Positions 18,081-26,975 of a stretch of DNA of 64,000 bases are shown one piece after another. Where the stretch lies: the NCBI GenBank assembly GCA_035708085.1, contig DASSTE010000074.1, positions 68,001 to 132,000 of the forward strand, read 5' to 3'. This stretch comes from DASSBR01 sp035708085 (GTDB taxonomy: Bacteria > Pseudomonadota > Gammaproteobacteria > Natronospirales > DASSBR01). Position numbers and translations under genes: made by a program. The first letter of the stretch is position 1. Each line of letters opens with the position of its first letter. The notes beneath the pieces were generated by a model. It was not told the origin of the DNA, ran no database searches, and worked only from the letters and a program-made list of their open reading frames with translations.

Positions 18081-18989
18081 CTATGCGGTTGCGGCAGCCG
18101 CTTCGCCTTCGTCGCCGCGCAACAATTTCGCGATGCTTTCGCACAACAACTTTTCCGCATTGCCGGCGATATGGCGGGGATGATACAGCGCGTGAATGGC
18201 AAACGTGGGTGCGTCGGCCAGCGGCGCCCGAACTACCAGTGCCTCGTTGGCCGTGTCTGCGGTGAAGCGGTCCACGATGGTCGCGCCCAGACCTTGCTCG
18301 ACCAGCGATACAGCGAGGCGATAGGTCTGGACACGGGCGACGATCGACGGCTCGATGCCGCGCTCGTGCAGGTATCCGCCAATAATTTTGCCCAGGCCCG
18401 CGTCGGTCTGCAGTCCGACGAACGGCTGCGCCGTCAGCGCCTTGAGGTTAAGTCGGGCTTGGCTGTTTTTTTCGGTGCGTGGCGCGAGCATGACGAATTC
18501 GCCCTGGCCGAGTTCCTCGGCGGCGATGCCGTCCGGAATGGTGCCGCCCTGGCTGATGCCGATGTCGAGCTGGCCGGAGAACAGCTTGTCGATGATTTCG
18601 GTGGTGTGCAGCGTCAGCAGTTGAAAGCGAATGCCGCGCATTTTCCGGTTTACCTGCGCGACTGCTTCCGGCAACACGTGAATCAGCGCGGGGTTGACGG
18701 CCACCCGGAGCGCGATCGGCCGGTCGGCGAGGTGCAGGGCGTAGTCCTGGATTTTGCGCCAGTGAGCAAAGAAGGAGTTGAGTTCCGGGATCAGAGCCTG
18801 CGCTTCGGGCGTCGGTTCAAGCCGCCCGCGGTGGCGACGGAACAAGTCGTAGCCGAGCCGCTGCTCGGCATGCTTGAGGCTTCTTGAAACAACCGGCTGC
18901 GTTACGTGCAGACACTCCGCCGCAGCAAGCGTGCTGCCGGTGCGCAGGACTGCATCGAGGACCTCGAGGTCACGTAGCCTGAACTGCAT
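18081..18989 (-). CDS. LysR-family transcriptional regulator
   Basis: 302 residues. The N-terminal winged helix-turn-helix is typical (LRTGSTLAAAECLHVTQPVV, SRSLKHAEQRLG), followed by a periplasmic-binding-like effector domain. ATG 18989 is preceded by GGAG at 9 nt; a GTG at 18998 is in frame but sits on that site. It is divergent from the flavoprotein operon across operator B. A palindrome overlaps its own predicted -10 while sitting at -63 of the neighbour, the standard LysR autorepressor/activator layout. I infer that it controls operators A, B, C and D. The effector is unknown; D-amino acids or amino sugars are candidates. Confidence 0.9.
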   Translation of the reverse strand: MQFRLRDLEVLDAVLRTGSTLAAAECLHVTQPVVSRSLKHAEQRLGYDLFRRHRGRLEPTPEAQALIPELNSFFAHWRKIQDYALHLADRPIALRVAVNPALIHVLPEAVAQVNRKMRGIRFQLLTLHTTEIIDKLFSGQLDIGISQGGTIPDGIAAEELGQGEFVMLAPRTEKNSQARLNLKALTAQPFVGLQTDAGLGKIIGGYLHERGIEPSIVARVQTYRLAVSLVEQGLGATIVDRFTADTANEALVVRAPLADAPTFAIHALYHPRHIAGNAEKLLCESIAKLLRGDEGEAAAATA

Positions 18990-19031
18990 GGTGGTCACTC
19001 CATACTGGTCTGTAATGGTTTACCCGGGGCC

Positions 19032-19040
19032 AGTATAGCA
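19032..19040 (-). promoter_or_regulatory. Predicted extended -10 of lysR inside operator B
   Basis: Minus strand TGCTATACT: TATACT with an upstream TG. It overlaps the palindrome at 19034-19050, so regulator bound there would block lysR transcription. No good -35 is seen. The leader would be about 36 nt. Confidence 0.45.
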
Positions 19041-19050
19041 GTTGGCTATA
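19034..19050. promoter_or_regulatory. Operator B: TATAGCA-GTT-GGCTATA in the lysR/oxidoreductase gap
   Basis: Same palindrome as operators A and D, with one mismatch in the left arm. GGCGATTTAC begins 15 bp to the right, matching operator A over ten consecutive bases at identical distance. Its place between a LysR gene and a divergent operon makes it the natural home site of that regulator. Confidence 0.8.
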
Positions 19051-19065
19051 GTCGGATTGCATTTC

Positions 19066-19098
19066 GGCGATTTACGCTGCGGCGGCCGCTGATATTGT
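19066..19098 (+). promoter_or_regulatory. Predicted promoter of the flavoprotein-deacylase-GH18 operon
   Basis: GGCGA 19066-19070, -35 TTTACG 19071-19076, 16-bp spacer, -10 TATTGT 19093-19098. The start would be near 19105, 25 nt before the ATG at 19130, with operator B at about -63. Confidence 0.6.
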
Positions 19099-19129
19099 GA
19101 AGGGGTGGTTTTCACCACTAGTGGGAGAT

Positions 19130-20371
19130 ATGCGCGTTCAAATTATTGGTGCCGGTATCGTCGGCCTGAGTACTGCGCTTGCGCTGGTGGAACGCGGCTG
19201 CGAAGTCGAAGTGCTCGATCCCTTGCCGCCGGGTAACGGGACCAGCCGGGCTAACGGCGGACAGCTTTCCTACGCTTACATTGCGCCCCTCGCGAGCCCC
19301 GAAATTCTGCACAAGCTTCCCAAATGGCTGCTGGCGGAGTCGAGCCCGACCCGCGTTTACGACGCATTCGACCCGGTATTATGGCAATGGGGGGCGAAAT
19401 TCCTGCGCGCCTGTACGCGCCGGAAGGCGCACAACAGTGTCGCCTCGCTCGGGCCGCTGGGCCGGTCGAGCCAGGAGATCCTCAACCGTTGGCGGGCCGA
19501 TTACAAACTGGATTTCGACTGGCGCGCCAACGGTAAGCTGGTCTTTCACCGCGATCCGCACGACTTCCACGCGGCACGCGACCAGGTCGCATGGCAGGCT
19601 TCGCTCGGCATTGAGCAGCAGATCCTGTCGCCCCGGGAGACGGTCGATCTTGAGCCGGCGCTCGAGCACCTCGAGCACCAGATCCGCGGCGCCGTGTGGA
19701 CGCCGACCGAGGAAGTCGGCGATTGCTACAAGCTCTGCCAGGAACTGGCGCGGACTTTGCGTCAGTTGGGTGGCGAAATCCGCCAGACGCGCGTGACCGG
19801 CATCCGGGTGTCGCGCCGCCGGCTGGTCGCGCTGACGACCGACGATGGCGACATCGACAGCTCGGCGACTGTGGTCGCTGCCGGCATTGCATCCCGCAAT
19901 CTGCTGAAGCCGCTGGGCATCCGCCTGCCGCTTTACCCGCTCAAGGGCTACAGCCTGACGTATGACGGCATCGACCGTGCTGCCGTACCGAAAGCGAGCG
20001 TCACGGACTATTTTCGCAAAACGGTTTGCGCGCGCATAGGCGAACGGCTACGGCTGGCGGGTATTGCGGATATGGACGGGCAGAACCTGACGATGCGGCC
20101 GTCGCGCATGGCGCTGCTGAAGGAGCAGGCCGCCGCGTTGCTGCCGGTGGTGGCCGCGCGACAGCCGGCCGTCGAGTGGGTCGGCCTGCGACCCGCGACG
20201 CCGGATGGCATACCGATCATCGGCACGACCCGGGTTCACGGGCTCTGGGTCAATGCCGGTCAGGGTGCGCTGGGCTTTACACTCGCCCCGGCCAGCGCGG
20301 TTGAAGTTGCAGAGAAGATCGTCCCTGCGGGCGGCCTGCAGCAGCAAGCTGAACGGGAACGCCATGCGTAG
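19130..20371 (+). CDS. FAD-dependent oxidoreductase, D-amino-acid dehydrogenase (DadA)-like
   Basis: 413-residue cytosolic or membrane-associated flavoprotein. The N-terminal FAD motif is IIGAGIVGLSTALALVERG, and the C-terminal DAO motif reads VGLRPATPDGIPIIG and LWVNAGQGALGFTLAPAS, as in DadA enzymes that oxidise D-amino acids to 2-oxo acids and pass electrons to quinone. ATG 19130 is preceded by GGGAG; a GTG at 19097 would lie upstream of the predicted transcript start. It overlaps the next gene by 8 nt. The downstream D-aminoacylase-like gene supports D-amino-acid use. Substrate range is not readable. Confidence 0.85.
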   Translation: MRVQIIGAGIVGLSTALALVERGCEVEVLDPLPPGNGTSRANGGQLSYAYIAPLASPEILHKLPKWLLAESSPTRVYDAFDPVLWQWGAKFLRACTRRKAHNSVASLGPLGRSSQEILNRWRADYKLDFDWRANGKLVFHRDPHDFHAARDQVAWQASLGIEQQILSPRETVDLEPALEHLEHQIRGAVWTPTEEVGDCYKLCQELARTLRQLGGEIRQTRVTGIRVSRRRLVALTTDDGDIDSSATVVAAGIASRNLLKPLGIRLPLYPLKGYSLTYDGIDRAAVPKASVTDYFRKTVCARIGERLRLAGIADMDGQNLTMRPSRMALLKEQAAALLPVVAARQPAVEWVGLRPATPDGIPIIGTTRVHGLWVNAGQGALGFTLAPASAVEVAEKIVPAGGLQQQAERERHA

Positions 20372-22055
20372 GACGACCTACATCCTGGCGATCCTGCTGT
20401 TGAGTGTCCTCGGGGCGCTTGCATCCGCCGGGGCCGGTGCGCCGGAAACATACGACTTGGTCATCCGCAATGGCCACATCATCAACGGCACCGGCTCGCC
20501 GTGGTTTCACGGCGATATCGCAATTTCGGACGGTCGCATTGTCGCTATCGGCCGGCTCGGGAGTGTGCATGCGAAGCAAGTGATCGACGCGCACGGCATG
20601 GTCGTCGCGCCCGGCTTCATCGACATGCTGGATCAATCCGCGCTGACGTTGCTGGTTGACGGCCACGCGCCATCCAAAATATTCCAGGGCGTGACCACGG
20701 TCATCACCGGCGAAGGCGAATCCGTCGCGCCGCTTAATGCCGCGATCATCAAGGAAAACATGCCGGCCTACCGGCACTATCACATCAAGCCGACCTGGCG
20801 GACGCTGGGCGGCTATTTCAAGCGGCTGCGAAAGCAGGGCATCGCGGTCAACTTCGGCACCTATGTCGGCGCCGCCACCGCACGGGAAATGGTGATCGGC
20901 TACGGCGATAGCAAGGCGACGCCGGCTGAACTGAAGCAAATGCAGGCGGTGGTAGCGCGCGCCATGCGGGCCGGTGCCTTCGGTGTATCGACGGCCCTGC
21001 AGTATCCGCCCGCAACCTACAGCACGACGCCGGAGCTTGTCGCGCTGGCGGAAACCGCGGCGCGCTTCGGCGGCATCTATGCGACCCACATGCGCAGCGA
21101 GGGCAACGCAGAGATGGCTGCGCTAGATGAGGTGTTCGCCATCGCGCGCAAGGCGCACATTCCGGCTGAAATCTTCCATCTCAAGGTGGCCGGCCACCAG
21201 AACTGGGGCAGCATGCCGCAGGTAATCGCAAAGATCGACGCTGTGCGCAATGCCGGTCTCGACGTCAGCGCCGACACCTATGCCTACACCGCCTGGGGCA
21301 ACGATCTGGCATCGTTTATTCCACCGTGGGCGCATGCCGGGGGCACCGCAAAGCTGCTTGCGCGGCTCAAAAACCCCCAGACTCGCACGCGGATCGAACA
21401 AGATATGCGGACGCCGTCGGATGCGTGGAGCAACGATTGGCTGGAAGTGCCGGGGCCGCACGCGGTCGAAATCACGTCGGTCGGCAATCCGGCGCTCAAG
21501 GGGCTTGAAGGCAGGCGCCTCGACGACATCGCGAAAAGCTGGCACGAAAAGCCGATCGATACGCTGCTCGACATTTTGATCAAGGATCATGTCGCCACCG
21601 ACGTCGCCGTCTTCGGCATGTCGCAGCCGGACGTGACGCTCGCGCTCAAGCAACCCTGGGTGTCGATCGACGACGATTCGGCCGCGCAGGCGCCGACGGG
21701 ATTGCTGGGCGAGGGTCATCCGCACCCGCGCGCCTACGCGACATTTCCGCGCATCATCGAGAAATACGTCCGCAAGGACCACGTGCTGACGTTGCCGGAT
21801 GCGATTCGCAAGATGACGGCTTTGCCCGCGCAGCGCATGGGCCTGACGCAGCGCGGCGTGATCAAAAAAGGCATGTTCGCGGATATCGTGATTTTTGATC
21901 CCGCCAAGGTGCATGCGCCGGCGACGTTCGAGAAACCGAAACAGCTTGCCGAGGGCATGGCGTACGTGCTGGTGAACGGCGTACCGGTAATTGCAAAAGG
22001 CAAAATGACACAGGCATTGCCGGGCCGGGTTCTGTACGGGCCGGGGCACCGCTAA
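20364..22055 (+). CDS. N-acyl-D-amino-acid deacylase-like amidohydrolase (exported)
   Basis: 563 residues with a signal peptide, so probably periplasmic. Amidohydrolase fold: YDLVIRNGHIINGTG, VAPGFIDM, C-terminal AQRMGLTQRGVIKKGMFADI. Metal-site His are visible in ATHMRSEG (H242) and IFHLKVAG (H272). Classical D-aminoacylases have HxH after the first strand and a metal-bridging Cys; here these positions read LDQ and ITGEGES (Glu117). This marks a divergent subgroup whose reaction may differ. ATG 20364 lies inside the end of the upstream gene; the frame is open from 20205 but the signal peptide starts here. Confidence 0.82.
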   Translation: MRRTTYILAILLLSVLGALASAGAGAPETYDLVIRNGHIINGTGSPWFHGDIAISDGRIVAIGRLGSVHAKQVIDAHGMVVAPGFIDMLDQSALTLLVDGHAPSKIFQGVTTVITGEGESVAPLNAAIIKENMPAYRHYHIKPTWRTLGGYFKRLRKQGIAVNFGTYVGAATAREMVIGYGDSKATPAELKQMQAVVARAMRAGAFGVSTALQYPPATYSTTPELVALAETAARFGGIYATHMRSEGNAEMAALDEVFAIARKAHIPAEIFHLKVAGHQNWGSMPQVIAKIDAVRNAGLDVSADTYAYTAWGNDLASFIPPWAHAGGTAKLLARLKNPQTRTRIEQDMRTPSDAWSNDWLEVPGPHAVEITSVGNPALKGLEGRRLDDIAKSWHEKPIDTLLDILIKDHVATDVAVFGMSQPDVTLALKQPWVSIDDDSAAQAPTGLLGEGHPHPRAYATFPRIIEKYVRKDHVLTLPDAIRKMTALPAQRMGLTQRGVIKKGMFADIVIFDPAKVHAPATFEKPKQLAEGMAYVLVNGVPVIAKGKMTQALPGRVLYGPGHR

Positions 22056-22067
22056 GGAGGAAAGAAT

Positions 22068-23156
22068 ATGACCGCAAAGAAAACGATAGTATTGCTGTTC
22101 AGCCTGACTTTCGCGCTGCTCGCGGTGCAGACCGCCCGCGCGGAAACCTTCAAGTCCGAGAACCTGTTTTACATGGTCGATACGCTGGATTCGTTTACCA
22201 GCTTCAAGAGCCATGCCGACGAAATCTCGATCGTGGTGCCGGCGGCCTATCATCTCGACCAGTACGGCACAGTGTACGGCGGCGTCGATCCGCGCGTGCT
22301 GACCATTGCCAAGGCGCATCACGTCATGGTCATGCCGATCATCGCGACGTTCGACCAGCAGGCGATTCATACATTTCTGAACGATCCGCAGGCGCGGGCG
22401 CGGGCGATCCGGCTGATGCTGTTTTACGCCAACAAATATCACTATTACGGTTGGCAATTTGATCTCGAAAATGTGCACGTCACCGACGGCGACGCGTACA
22501 CAGACTTCTATCGCCAGGCTGCCGATGCCCTGCACAAGCACGGCTACAAGATCAGCATGGCGGTGGTGAAGTCGGATCAGCCGGCGCCGAACGCCGGCCA
22601 TAGCGGATTCAGCCGGTTCCTGTACGAAAACTGGCGCGGCGCGTTCAATTTCAGAAAGCTGGCGAAGTTCGGCGATTTCATGTCGTTCATGTCCTACGAC
22701 GAGCACACGTCATTGACGCCGCCCGGACCGGTCGCCGGTATTCCGTGGATGGTCAACATGGCCAACTACCTGGTCAAGCTGGGCATCGATCCGCAGAAGA
22801 TATCGTTCGGTATCCCGACTTATTCGGATTATTGGTATCCGGCCTACAGCGAAAAGAAGGGTCCGCATTCGACCCGCGACGAGATCAGTTACAGAGAAGT
22901 CGAAAATTTACTGGATCGCTACCAGGCGCAGCCGCACTGGATGGCGAAGCAGGGCGTCGATTATGCGCGCTGGACCGATCCCAACGGCGTGTTCAGCTGG
23001 ATGTTTATCGAGAATGCGCGGTCTTTCGCAAAGAAGCTGCAACTGATTCCGAAATACCACTTCCGCGGTTTTTCGGCGTGGGTGCTGGGTTACGAAGATC
23101 CGGGAATCTGGAAGGTACTTGGCCGGCAGACGCAGCCGGTGCATTACGGCCAGTAA
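22068..23156 (+). CDS. GH18 glycosidase, spore-cortex/YaaH-like type (exported)
   Basis: 362 residues with a signal peptide ending near TARA. The GH18 catalytic strand appears as YYGWQFDLEN, with Glu134 as the acid after Asp132, and FMSYDEHT and SAWVLGYEDPGIW as later conserved strands. Among GH18 proteins, the short single-domain form resembles those acting on peptidoglycan GlcNAc bonds more than large chitinases, though this is judged by eye. A strong AAGGAGG site precedes ATG 22068. Third gene of the operon under operator B; a glycan hydrolase beside D-amino-acid genes fits murein salvage. Confidence 0.8.
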   Translation: MTAKKTIVLLFSLTFALLAVQTARAETFKSENLFYMVDTLDSFTSFKSHADEISIVVPAAYHLDQYGTVYGGVDPRVLTIAKAHHVMVMPIIATFDQQAIHTFLNDPQARARAIRLMLFYANKYHYYGWQFDLENVHVTDGDAYTDFYRQAADALHKHGYKISMAVVKSDQPAPNAGHSGFSRFLYENWRGAFNFRKLAKFGDFMSFMSYDEHTSLTPPGPVAGIPWMVNMANYLVKLGIDPQKISFGIPTYSDYWYPAYSEKKGPHSTRDEISYREVENLLDRYQAQPHWMAKQGVDYARWTDPNGVFSWMFIENARSFAKKLQLIPKYHFRGFSAWVLGYEDPGIWKVLGRQTQPVHYGQ

Positions 23157-23163
23157 TTTGTTC

Positions 23164-23191
23164 CGTCGTTCCTGCGCAGTCAGGAACGACG
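23164..23191. terminator. Hairpin between convergent GH18 and glcF genes
   Basis: CGTCGTTCCTG and CAGGAACGACG give an 11-bp perfect stem with a 6-nt loop, just after the GH18 stop and before the glcF stop. There is no T-run; it is likely a bidirectional transcript end structure. Confidence 0.55.
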
Positions 23192-23212
23192 AGAATGGGG
23201 TGATGCTGCCAA

Positions 23213-24433
23213 TCAGGTGATGTCCGGGTCATCCAGCAACTCGATCCAATGACGCACCGGCACTTCCGCTTCGCTGCCCAGGTGCAGCTGGCAGCCGATG
23301 TTGGCGGTGACGATGATTTCCGGGCTGCTCTCCTGCAGCGCGTCGAGCTTGTTGCGCAGCAACGGCTCGGCCAGCTTTTTCTGCAGCAGCGAATAGGTGC
23401 CGGCCGAGCCGCAGCACAGGTGGCTGTCGCGTACCGGCACCAGATCGAAACCCGCGGTTCTTAAAGCCCGCTCCGCCAGGCCGACCACCTTTTGTGCGTG
23501 CTGCAGCGTGCAGGGCGGGTGCCAGGCGATGCGGCGGCCATTGCCGATACCGGCGAACGCTTCCAGATTCTCGCGTGCCAGCACTTCGCTCAGATCCAGC
23601 GTCAGTTCCGCAACCCGCGCCGCCTTGTGGGCGTAATCCGGGTCGTCGCGCAGCAGATGGCCGTATTCGCGCACCATCGCCCCGCAGCCGCTGGCGGTCA
23701 TCACCAGCGCCTCGGCGCCGGCGTCGATGTACGGCCACCACGCGTCGATGTTGCGGCGCATCAACGCCTTGGCCTCTTCGGGCGCTGTCAGGTGATGGCT
23801 GATCGCGCCGCAGCAGCCGGCGCCTGCAGGTCGTTGCAAGTCGACGCCCAGTTTCGCGAGCACGCGCGCCGCCGCCGCATTGGTTGCGGGGGCGGCCACC
23901 GGCTGCACGCAGCCGTCCAGCACCAGCATTTTGCGAGCGAGCGCCCGGCTGGCGGGCCAGATAGTGGATCCTGCACGCCCGGGTGTTTTGTACATGCCGC
24001 CGGACAGCCGCTGCGGTGCGATCCGACCCAGCTTGTAGAGCAGGGCGAAGCGCCTAGGATACGGCACGATCGCGCGCAGCGCGCGGCGCATGATACGCTC
24101 CAGGAGGGGTCGCTTTACCTGCGCGTCCACTGCGGCGCGGCCGATATCGGCGAGCCGGCCGTATTGCACGCCGGACGGGCAGGTCGTTTCGCAGGCGCGG
24201 CAGGTCAGGCAGCGGTCGAGGTGCAATTGCGTCTTGCGGCTCGGCGCCTCACCTTCGAGCACCATTTTCATCAGGTAGATGCGGCCGCGCGGTCCATCCA
24301 GTTCGTCGCCAACCAATTGGTATGTGGGGCAGGTGGCGGTGCAAAAGCCGCAATGCACGCAGGCGTGCAAAATGGCTTCGGCCTCGCGGCCGTCGGCGGT
24401 CAGCCTGAATTGTTCCGGCAGGTTCGTTTGCAT
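23213..24433 (-). CDS. glcF: Glycolate/D-lactate oxidase iron-sulfur subunit
   Basis: About 406 residues. Two ferredoxin-type [4Fe-4S] motifs, CVHCGFCTATCP and CLTCRACETTCP, are followed by two Cys-rich CCG domains (GAGCCGAISHHL, DSHLCCGSAGTYSLL), the standard GlcF layout. It would pass electrons from the FAD subunits to the quinone pool at the inner membrane. ATG 24433 shares one base with the glcE stop (TGATG); a TTG just before is a less likely start. Last gene of the operon running from the sugar porter. Confidence 0.9.
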   Translation of the reverse strand: MQTNLPEQFRLTADGREAEAILHACVHCGFCTATCPTYQLVGDELDGPRGRIYLMKMVLEGEAPSRKTQLHLDRCLTCRACETTCPSGVQYGRLADIGRAAVDAQVKRPLLERIMRRALRAIVPYPRRFALLYKLGRIAPQRLSGGMYKTPGRAGSTIWPASRALARKMLVLDGCVQPVAAPATNAAAARVLAKLGVDLQRPAGAGCCGAISHHLTAPEEAKALMRRNIDAWWPYIDAGAEALVMTASGCGAMVREYGHLLRDDPDYAHKAARVAELTLDLSEVLARENLEAFAGIGNGRRIAWHPPCTLQHAQKVVGLAERALRTAGFDLVPVRDSHLCCGSAGTYSLLQKKLAEPLLRNKLDALQESSPEIIVTANIGCQLHLGSEAEVPVRHWIELLDDPDIT

Positions 24434-25497
24434 CAAAGCTCCGGATACATGCGACCGCGATTAAAAATGTGCTGCGGGTCCATCGCGTCCTTGAGGCGCT
24501 TGTGAAGCCGCATCAGCGGTTCCGGCAGCGGATGATAAGGTGCATCGTCCCGCTCCGGCGCCCGGAACAGCATAGCGTGTCCGCCATGTCCCGCCGCCGC
24601 GGTGCGAATCGTGGCGGCCGGTGCGTCGCTTCTGAGCCAGCGTAGCGCGCCGCCCCATTCGATCAATTGCTCGCCAGGCAGTTCCGGCAGCGCCGCCGGC
24701 GGAAGCGACACGCGCCACAGAGGGCGTTCGCCGCCGAAGAAAGGCCGCCGCTGCTCGCGGATATCCTGCCAGAATGAATCTGCATCCGGGAGTTCGTCGC
24801 CGCCGATGATCGCCCGCGCTTTTGCCAGCGCGCTCGATGTACCGGACAAGCGCACGTAAAGGTGCTTATTCTCGATGCAGGACGCGGAGATCGGCAGCGG
24901 TCTGGCAGCCCAGCGGCACAAGGTTTCAATTGCCTCGCGCAGTGCCGACGGCTGCGCGAGCGTGATTTCCTCGCGCGGGCGCGGCAGCACTTTCAGGCTC
25001 ACATCAAGCATCACGCCCAGCGTGCCCATTGCGCCGGCCATGAGCCGCGACAGGTCGTAGCCGGCCACGTTTTTCATCACTTCGCCGCCGAAATGCAGGA
25101 TCTCGCCGCGCCCGTTGACGATGCGGACGCCGAGCACGAAATCGCGCGCGGCACCGGCATACGGGCGGCGCGGGCCGGAGAGGTTCGCCGCAATCGTGCC
25201 GCCGAGAGTGGCGCCGGCGCCGAAATGCGGCGGCTCGAAGGCGAACATCTGGTCGCGCTCCGCCAGCAGTGCTTCGAGTTCGGCCACGGACGTGCCGGCG
25301 CGGGCAGTCAGGACGAGTTCTTCCGGATAGTAGTCGACTACGCCGCAATGGTTGCCGACTGCCAGCGGCTCGCCCGGCATCTGGCGGCCGAGAAAGCGCT
25401 TGGTGCCGCCACCGATAATCGCGACCGGCGTCCGCCGCCCGACCGCATCGGCAACGCGCGCCCGGATGTCCGCGCTTGAATCGCAAGATGCCGTCAA
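24433..25497 (-). CDS. glcE: Glycolate/D-lactate oxidase FAD-binding subunit
   Basis: 354 residues, the normal GlcE length. FAD_binding_4 features: TPVAIIGGGTKRFLG, FGAGATLGGTIAANLSGPRR and GEVMKNVAGYDLSRL. I take the TTG at 25497, which overlaps the glcD stop (TTGA) and has GGAG 8 nt upstream; the frame is open to 25671 but that extension has no GlcE-like content. It forms a complex with GlcD and GlcF. Whether the substrate is glycolate or D-lactate cannot be decided here. Confidence 0.88.
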   Translation of the reverse strand: MTASCDSSADIRARVADAVGRRTPVAIIGGGTKRFLGRQMPGEPLAVGNHCGVVDYYPEELVLTARAGTSVAELEALLAERDQMFAFEPPHFGAGATLGGTIAANLSGPRRPYAGAARDFVLGVRIVNGRGEILHFGGEVMKNVAGYDLSRLMAGAMGTLGVMLDVSLKVLPRPREEITLAQPSALREAIETLCRWAARPLPISASCIENKHLYVRLSGTSSALAKARAIIGGDELPDADSFWQDIREQRRPFFGGERPLWRVSLPPAALPELPGEQLIEWGGALRWLRSDAPAATIRTAAAGHGGHAMLFRAPERDDAPYHPLPEPLMRLHKRLKDAMDPQHIFNRGRMYPEL

Positions 25498-26975
25498 AAG
25501 CGCTCCAGCTCCGGAAACGGCAACTCGCCTCCGTGGACGTGCAGGCCGCCGTACTCGGCACAGCGTTTCAGCAGCGGCACAGCCTTGCCCGGATTGAGCA
25601 AACCGTTCGGATCGAACGCCGCCTTGATCGCGTGGAACTGCGTCAGCTCGGCCGACGAGAACTGGTCGCACATCTGGTTGATCTTTTCGACGCCGACGCC
25701 GTGCTCGCCGGTCACCGTGCCGCCGACCTCGACGCAGAGCCTGAGAATGTCGCCGCCCAAAAGTTCAGCACGCTCAAGCTCGCCCGGCCGGCCCGCGTCG
25801 TACAGGATCATCGGATGCAGGTTACCGTCGCCGGCATGGAAGACGTTGGCGACCGCGAGGCCGTGCTTGCGCCCGAATTCCTGGATGCGCCGCAACACGA
25901 GCGGCAGGTGCTTGCGGGGAATTGTGCCGTCGGTGCAGTAGTAATCGGGGGAGACGCGGCCCATCGCCGGAAACGCCATCTTGCGCCCGGCCCAGAACCG
26001 GGCGCGCTCTTCTTCATCGCGCGATACGCGGGTCGCGCTCGCGCCGCATTCCGCCATGATGGCGGTGACGCGATCGATGTCGTCGGCGACCGCTTCGGCA
26101 GTGCCATCCAGCTCGCACAGCAATATCGCCTCGGCTTCGGTCGGATAGCCGCTGTGAACGAACGCCTCCGCCGCACGGATCGCTGGGTTGTCCATCATCT
26201 CGAGCCCTGCCGGAATAATGCCGGCCGCGATTACCGCACCCACTGCGGCGCCGGCCTGCTCGACATCACTGAACGCCGCCAGCACGACGCGTGCCGTGTC
26301 CGGCTTTGGCACCAGCTTGACGGTGACTTCGACAATCACGCCGAGCATGCCTTCGGAGCCGGTGGCGAGCGCCAGCAGGTCGAAGCCGGGTGCATCGAGC
26401 GCGTCCGCACCGAGCGTCAGCAGCTCGCCGTCGATCGTCACCAATTTCAGCTTGAGGATGTTGTGCACGGTCAGGCCGTACTTGAGGCAGTGCACGCCGC
26501 CGGCGTTTTCGGCGACATTGCCGCCGATGGTGCAGGCGATCTGCGACGACGGATCCGGCGCGTAATACAGGCCGTACGGCGCCGCCGCCTCGGAAATCGC
26601 CAGGTTGCGCACGCCGGGCTGCACCCGCATCGTGCGGTTGCCGGGGTCGATGTCGAGAATCGACATGAAGCGGGCGAGGCTCAGCAGCAAGCCGTCGCCC
26701 AGCGGCAGCGCGCCGCCGGACAGGCCGGTACCGGCGCCGCGCGCCACCACCGGCAGGCCGCGTTCGTGGCAGGTGCGCAGGATTTGCTGCACCTGCTCGA
26801 TCGTGCGCGGCAGCACGGCGACCATCGGCGTCTGGCGATACGCCGACAGGCCGTCGCACTCGTACGGGCGCAGGTCTTCTTCGGCGTGCAGGATCGCATC
26901 GTCCGGCAGAAACCGGCGCAGGGCGGCGATCAGGCCGCGCTTGTCGATGGCGGGTTTACCGGCGGAAGCAGTCAT
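25494..26975 (-). CDS. glcD: Glycolate/D-lactate oxidase FAD subunit
   Basis: 493 residues. The FAD-binding PCMH domain is clear (VVARGAGTGLSGGALPLGDG, IGGNVAENAGGVHCLKYGLT), and the C-terminal catalytic region has VFHAGDGNLHP and VTGEHGVGVEK. The enzyme oxidises a 2-hydroxyacid to the 2-oxoacid: glycolate to glyoxylate, or D-lactate to pyruvate. ATG 26975 overlaps the aminotransferase stop (ATGA). An aminotransferase that accepts glyoxylate lies directly upstream, which supports glycolate; the D-amino-acid context supports D-lactate from MurNAc. Confidence 0.92.
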   Translation of the reverse strand: MTASAGKPAIDKRGLIAALRRFLPDDAILHAEEDLRPYECDGLSAYRQTPMVAVLPRTIEQVQQILRTCHERGLPVVARGAGTGLSGGALPLGDGLLLSLARFMSILDIDPGNRTMRVQPGVRNLAISEAAAPYGLYYAPDPSSQIACTIGGNVAENAGGVHCLKYGLTVHNILKLKLVTIDGELLTLGADALDAPGFDLLALATGSEGMLGVIVEVTVKLVPKPDTARVVLAAFSDVEQAGAAVGAVIAAGIIPAGLEMMDNPAIRAAEAFVHSGYPTEAEAILLCELDGTAEAVADDIDRVTAIMAECGASATRVSRDEEERARFWAGRKMAFPAMGRVSPDYYCTDGTIPRKHLPLVLRRIQEFGRKHGLAVANVFHAGDGNLHPMILYDAGRPGELERAELLGGDILRLCVEVGGTVTGEHGVGVEKINQMCDQFSSAELTQFHAIKAAFDPNGLLNPGKAVPLLKRCAEYGGLHVHGGELPFPELERF

